Below, piece by piece: positions 5,955-6,472 of a stretch of 6,472 nucleotides of DNA. Where the stretch lies: positions 1-6,472 of the forward strand of contig JAUVVE010000049.1 of NCBI GenBank assembly GCA_030604795.1. Direction: 5' to 3'. The notes below the pieces were generated by a model, which did no database searches, was not told the origin of the DNA, and saw nothing but the letters and a program-made list of their open reading frames with translations. Position 1 is the first letter of the stretch, and each line of letters opens with the position of its first letter. A program made the translations under genes and the position numbers. The stretch comes from Dehalococcoidia bacterium (lineage in GTDB: Bacteria > Chloroflexota > Dehalococcoidia > GIF9 > UBA5629).

Positions 5955-6472
5955 ATGCATCAGATACAGCAAACGTTTCCCTGCCCCGGCTGTGGCACGC
6001 CGACTGCGTCCGGTCAGCGCTTTTGCCCGGGTTGCGGCAGGGCCCTGAGCGCCAATTGTCCCTACTGCGGGACTGCTCTCACCCCTGAAGCTAGGTTTTG
6101 CCCCAATTGTGGCGCGGCCATGGCTGGAGGTGGGACACAACAGCCGGCGTGGGGACCTCACCCGGGATGGGCTCCGCCAGCAGCAAGCAGGCAACCATTA
6201 TCACGCACGCAGCTTCTAATGATATTGCTGGTTGTACTCTTGCTTGGCCTCGGTGCTATTGCCATCTGGCAATTTGGTTACCAGGCATCCCCGGCAGACG
6301 GCACGCCACCGATAATCTCGAATGTCCGGTTCGCATCCAAGGGCAACACAAGTGCTACGATTGTATGGAACACCGACAAGGCATCCAGCAGCCAGGTTGA
6401 GTACGGCAGGACTGCCAAGTACGGCTCTCTTGCGCCAACGCAACCGCGGAATGACCCAACTCTGGGCTCACC
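5955..6472 (+). CDS. Double zinc-ribbon, single-pass membrane protein with an external FN3/PAP-N-like domain; 3' end cut by window edge
   Basis: 172 codons are visible and the frame is open at the right edge. Two consecutive four-cysteine ribbons come first: C10/C13 with C24/C27, and C35/C38 with C49/C52 (CPGCG, FCPGCG, CPYCG, FCPNCG), a DZR-type double ribbon. A Gly/Pro/Trp-rich linker (about 58-82) precedes a hydrophobic membrane segment (about 87-105). After it comes PPIISNVRFASKG, then TSATIVWNTDKASSSQVEYG, the start of a beta-sandwich resembling fibronectin III or the purple acid phosphatase N-terminal domain. By charge and family pattern the ribbons are probably cytoplasmic and the sandwich external. 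Two adjacent ATGs exist (5952 and 5955); AAAGG is 6 nt from the second and only 3 nt from the first, so the second is preferred. The function is unknown; the downstream part may carry further domains. Confidence 0.8.
   Translation, partial: MHQIQQTFPCPGCGTPTASGQRFCPGCGRALSANCPYCGTALTPEARFCPNCGAAMAGGGTQQPAWGPHPGWAPPAASRQPLSRTQLLMILLVVLLLGLGAIAIWQFGYQASPADGTPPIISNVRFASKGNTSATIVWNTDKASSSQVEYGRTAKYGSLAPTQPRNDPTLGS

Overview
This 6.5 kb window looks like an ordinary bacterial chromosomal segment, with housekeeping genes on both strands, one tRNA and no mobile element. The phylum cannot be fixed from the sequence alone. The ribD-ribE-ribBA order, a PyrE of the thermophile-type clade (C-terminal CPLC motif), and a membrane protein joining zinc ribbons to a probable extracellular beta-sandwich are together compatible with Chloroflexota (Dehalococcoidia-like). 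That is a low-to-moderate confidence inference.

Left third, minus strand: a riboflavin operon read from about 3250 down to the left edge. It contains ribD (GTG start, 2906-1794), ribE (1792-1160) and ribBA (1153 to beyond position 1). The genes are almost contiguous (1 nt and 6 nt gaps), which suggests translational coupling. Together they supply GTP cyclohydrolase II, DHBP synthase, the pyrimidine deaminase/reductase and riboflavin synthase. Lumazine synthase (ribH) is the missing step and, by the usual gene order, may lie just past the left edge. A plausible extended -10 promoter (3253-3282) gives a leader of roughly 340 nt. I could not find a canonical FMN riboswitch in it, but it holds several short, mutually exclusive complementary segments.

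Middle: a SIMPL/DUF541 lipoprotein gene (minus, 4144-3347) and lepB (plus, 4356-4937) diverge from a shared ~210 bp region that carries a perfect TATAAT box for each direction. lepB overlaps pyrE (4922-5488) by 16 nt, so signal peptidase I and orotate phosphoribosyltransferase are probably co-transcribed.

Right third, plus strand: tRNA-Phe(GAA) (5544-5616) has its own near-consensus promoter. A gene-free stretch of about 340 bp follows, then the start of a gene for a double-zinc-ribbon, single-pass membrane protein whose external part resembles a fibronectin-III/purple-acid-phosphatase N-terminal-like sandwich. That gene is cut by the right edge.

I see no CRISPR array, insertion sequence, phage gene or defence system. 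The points most worth a second look are the riboflavin leader, one atypical residue in the RibD zinc loop, and the zinc-ribbon membrane protein.
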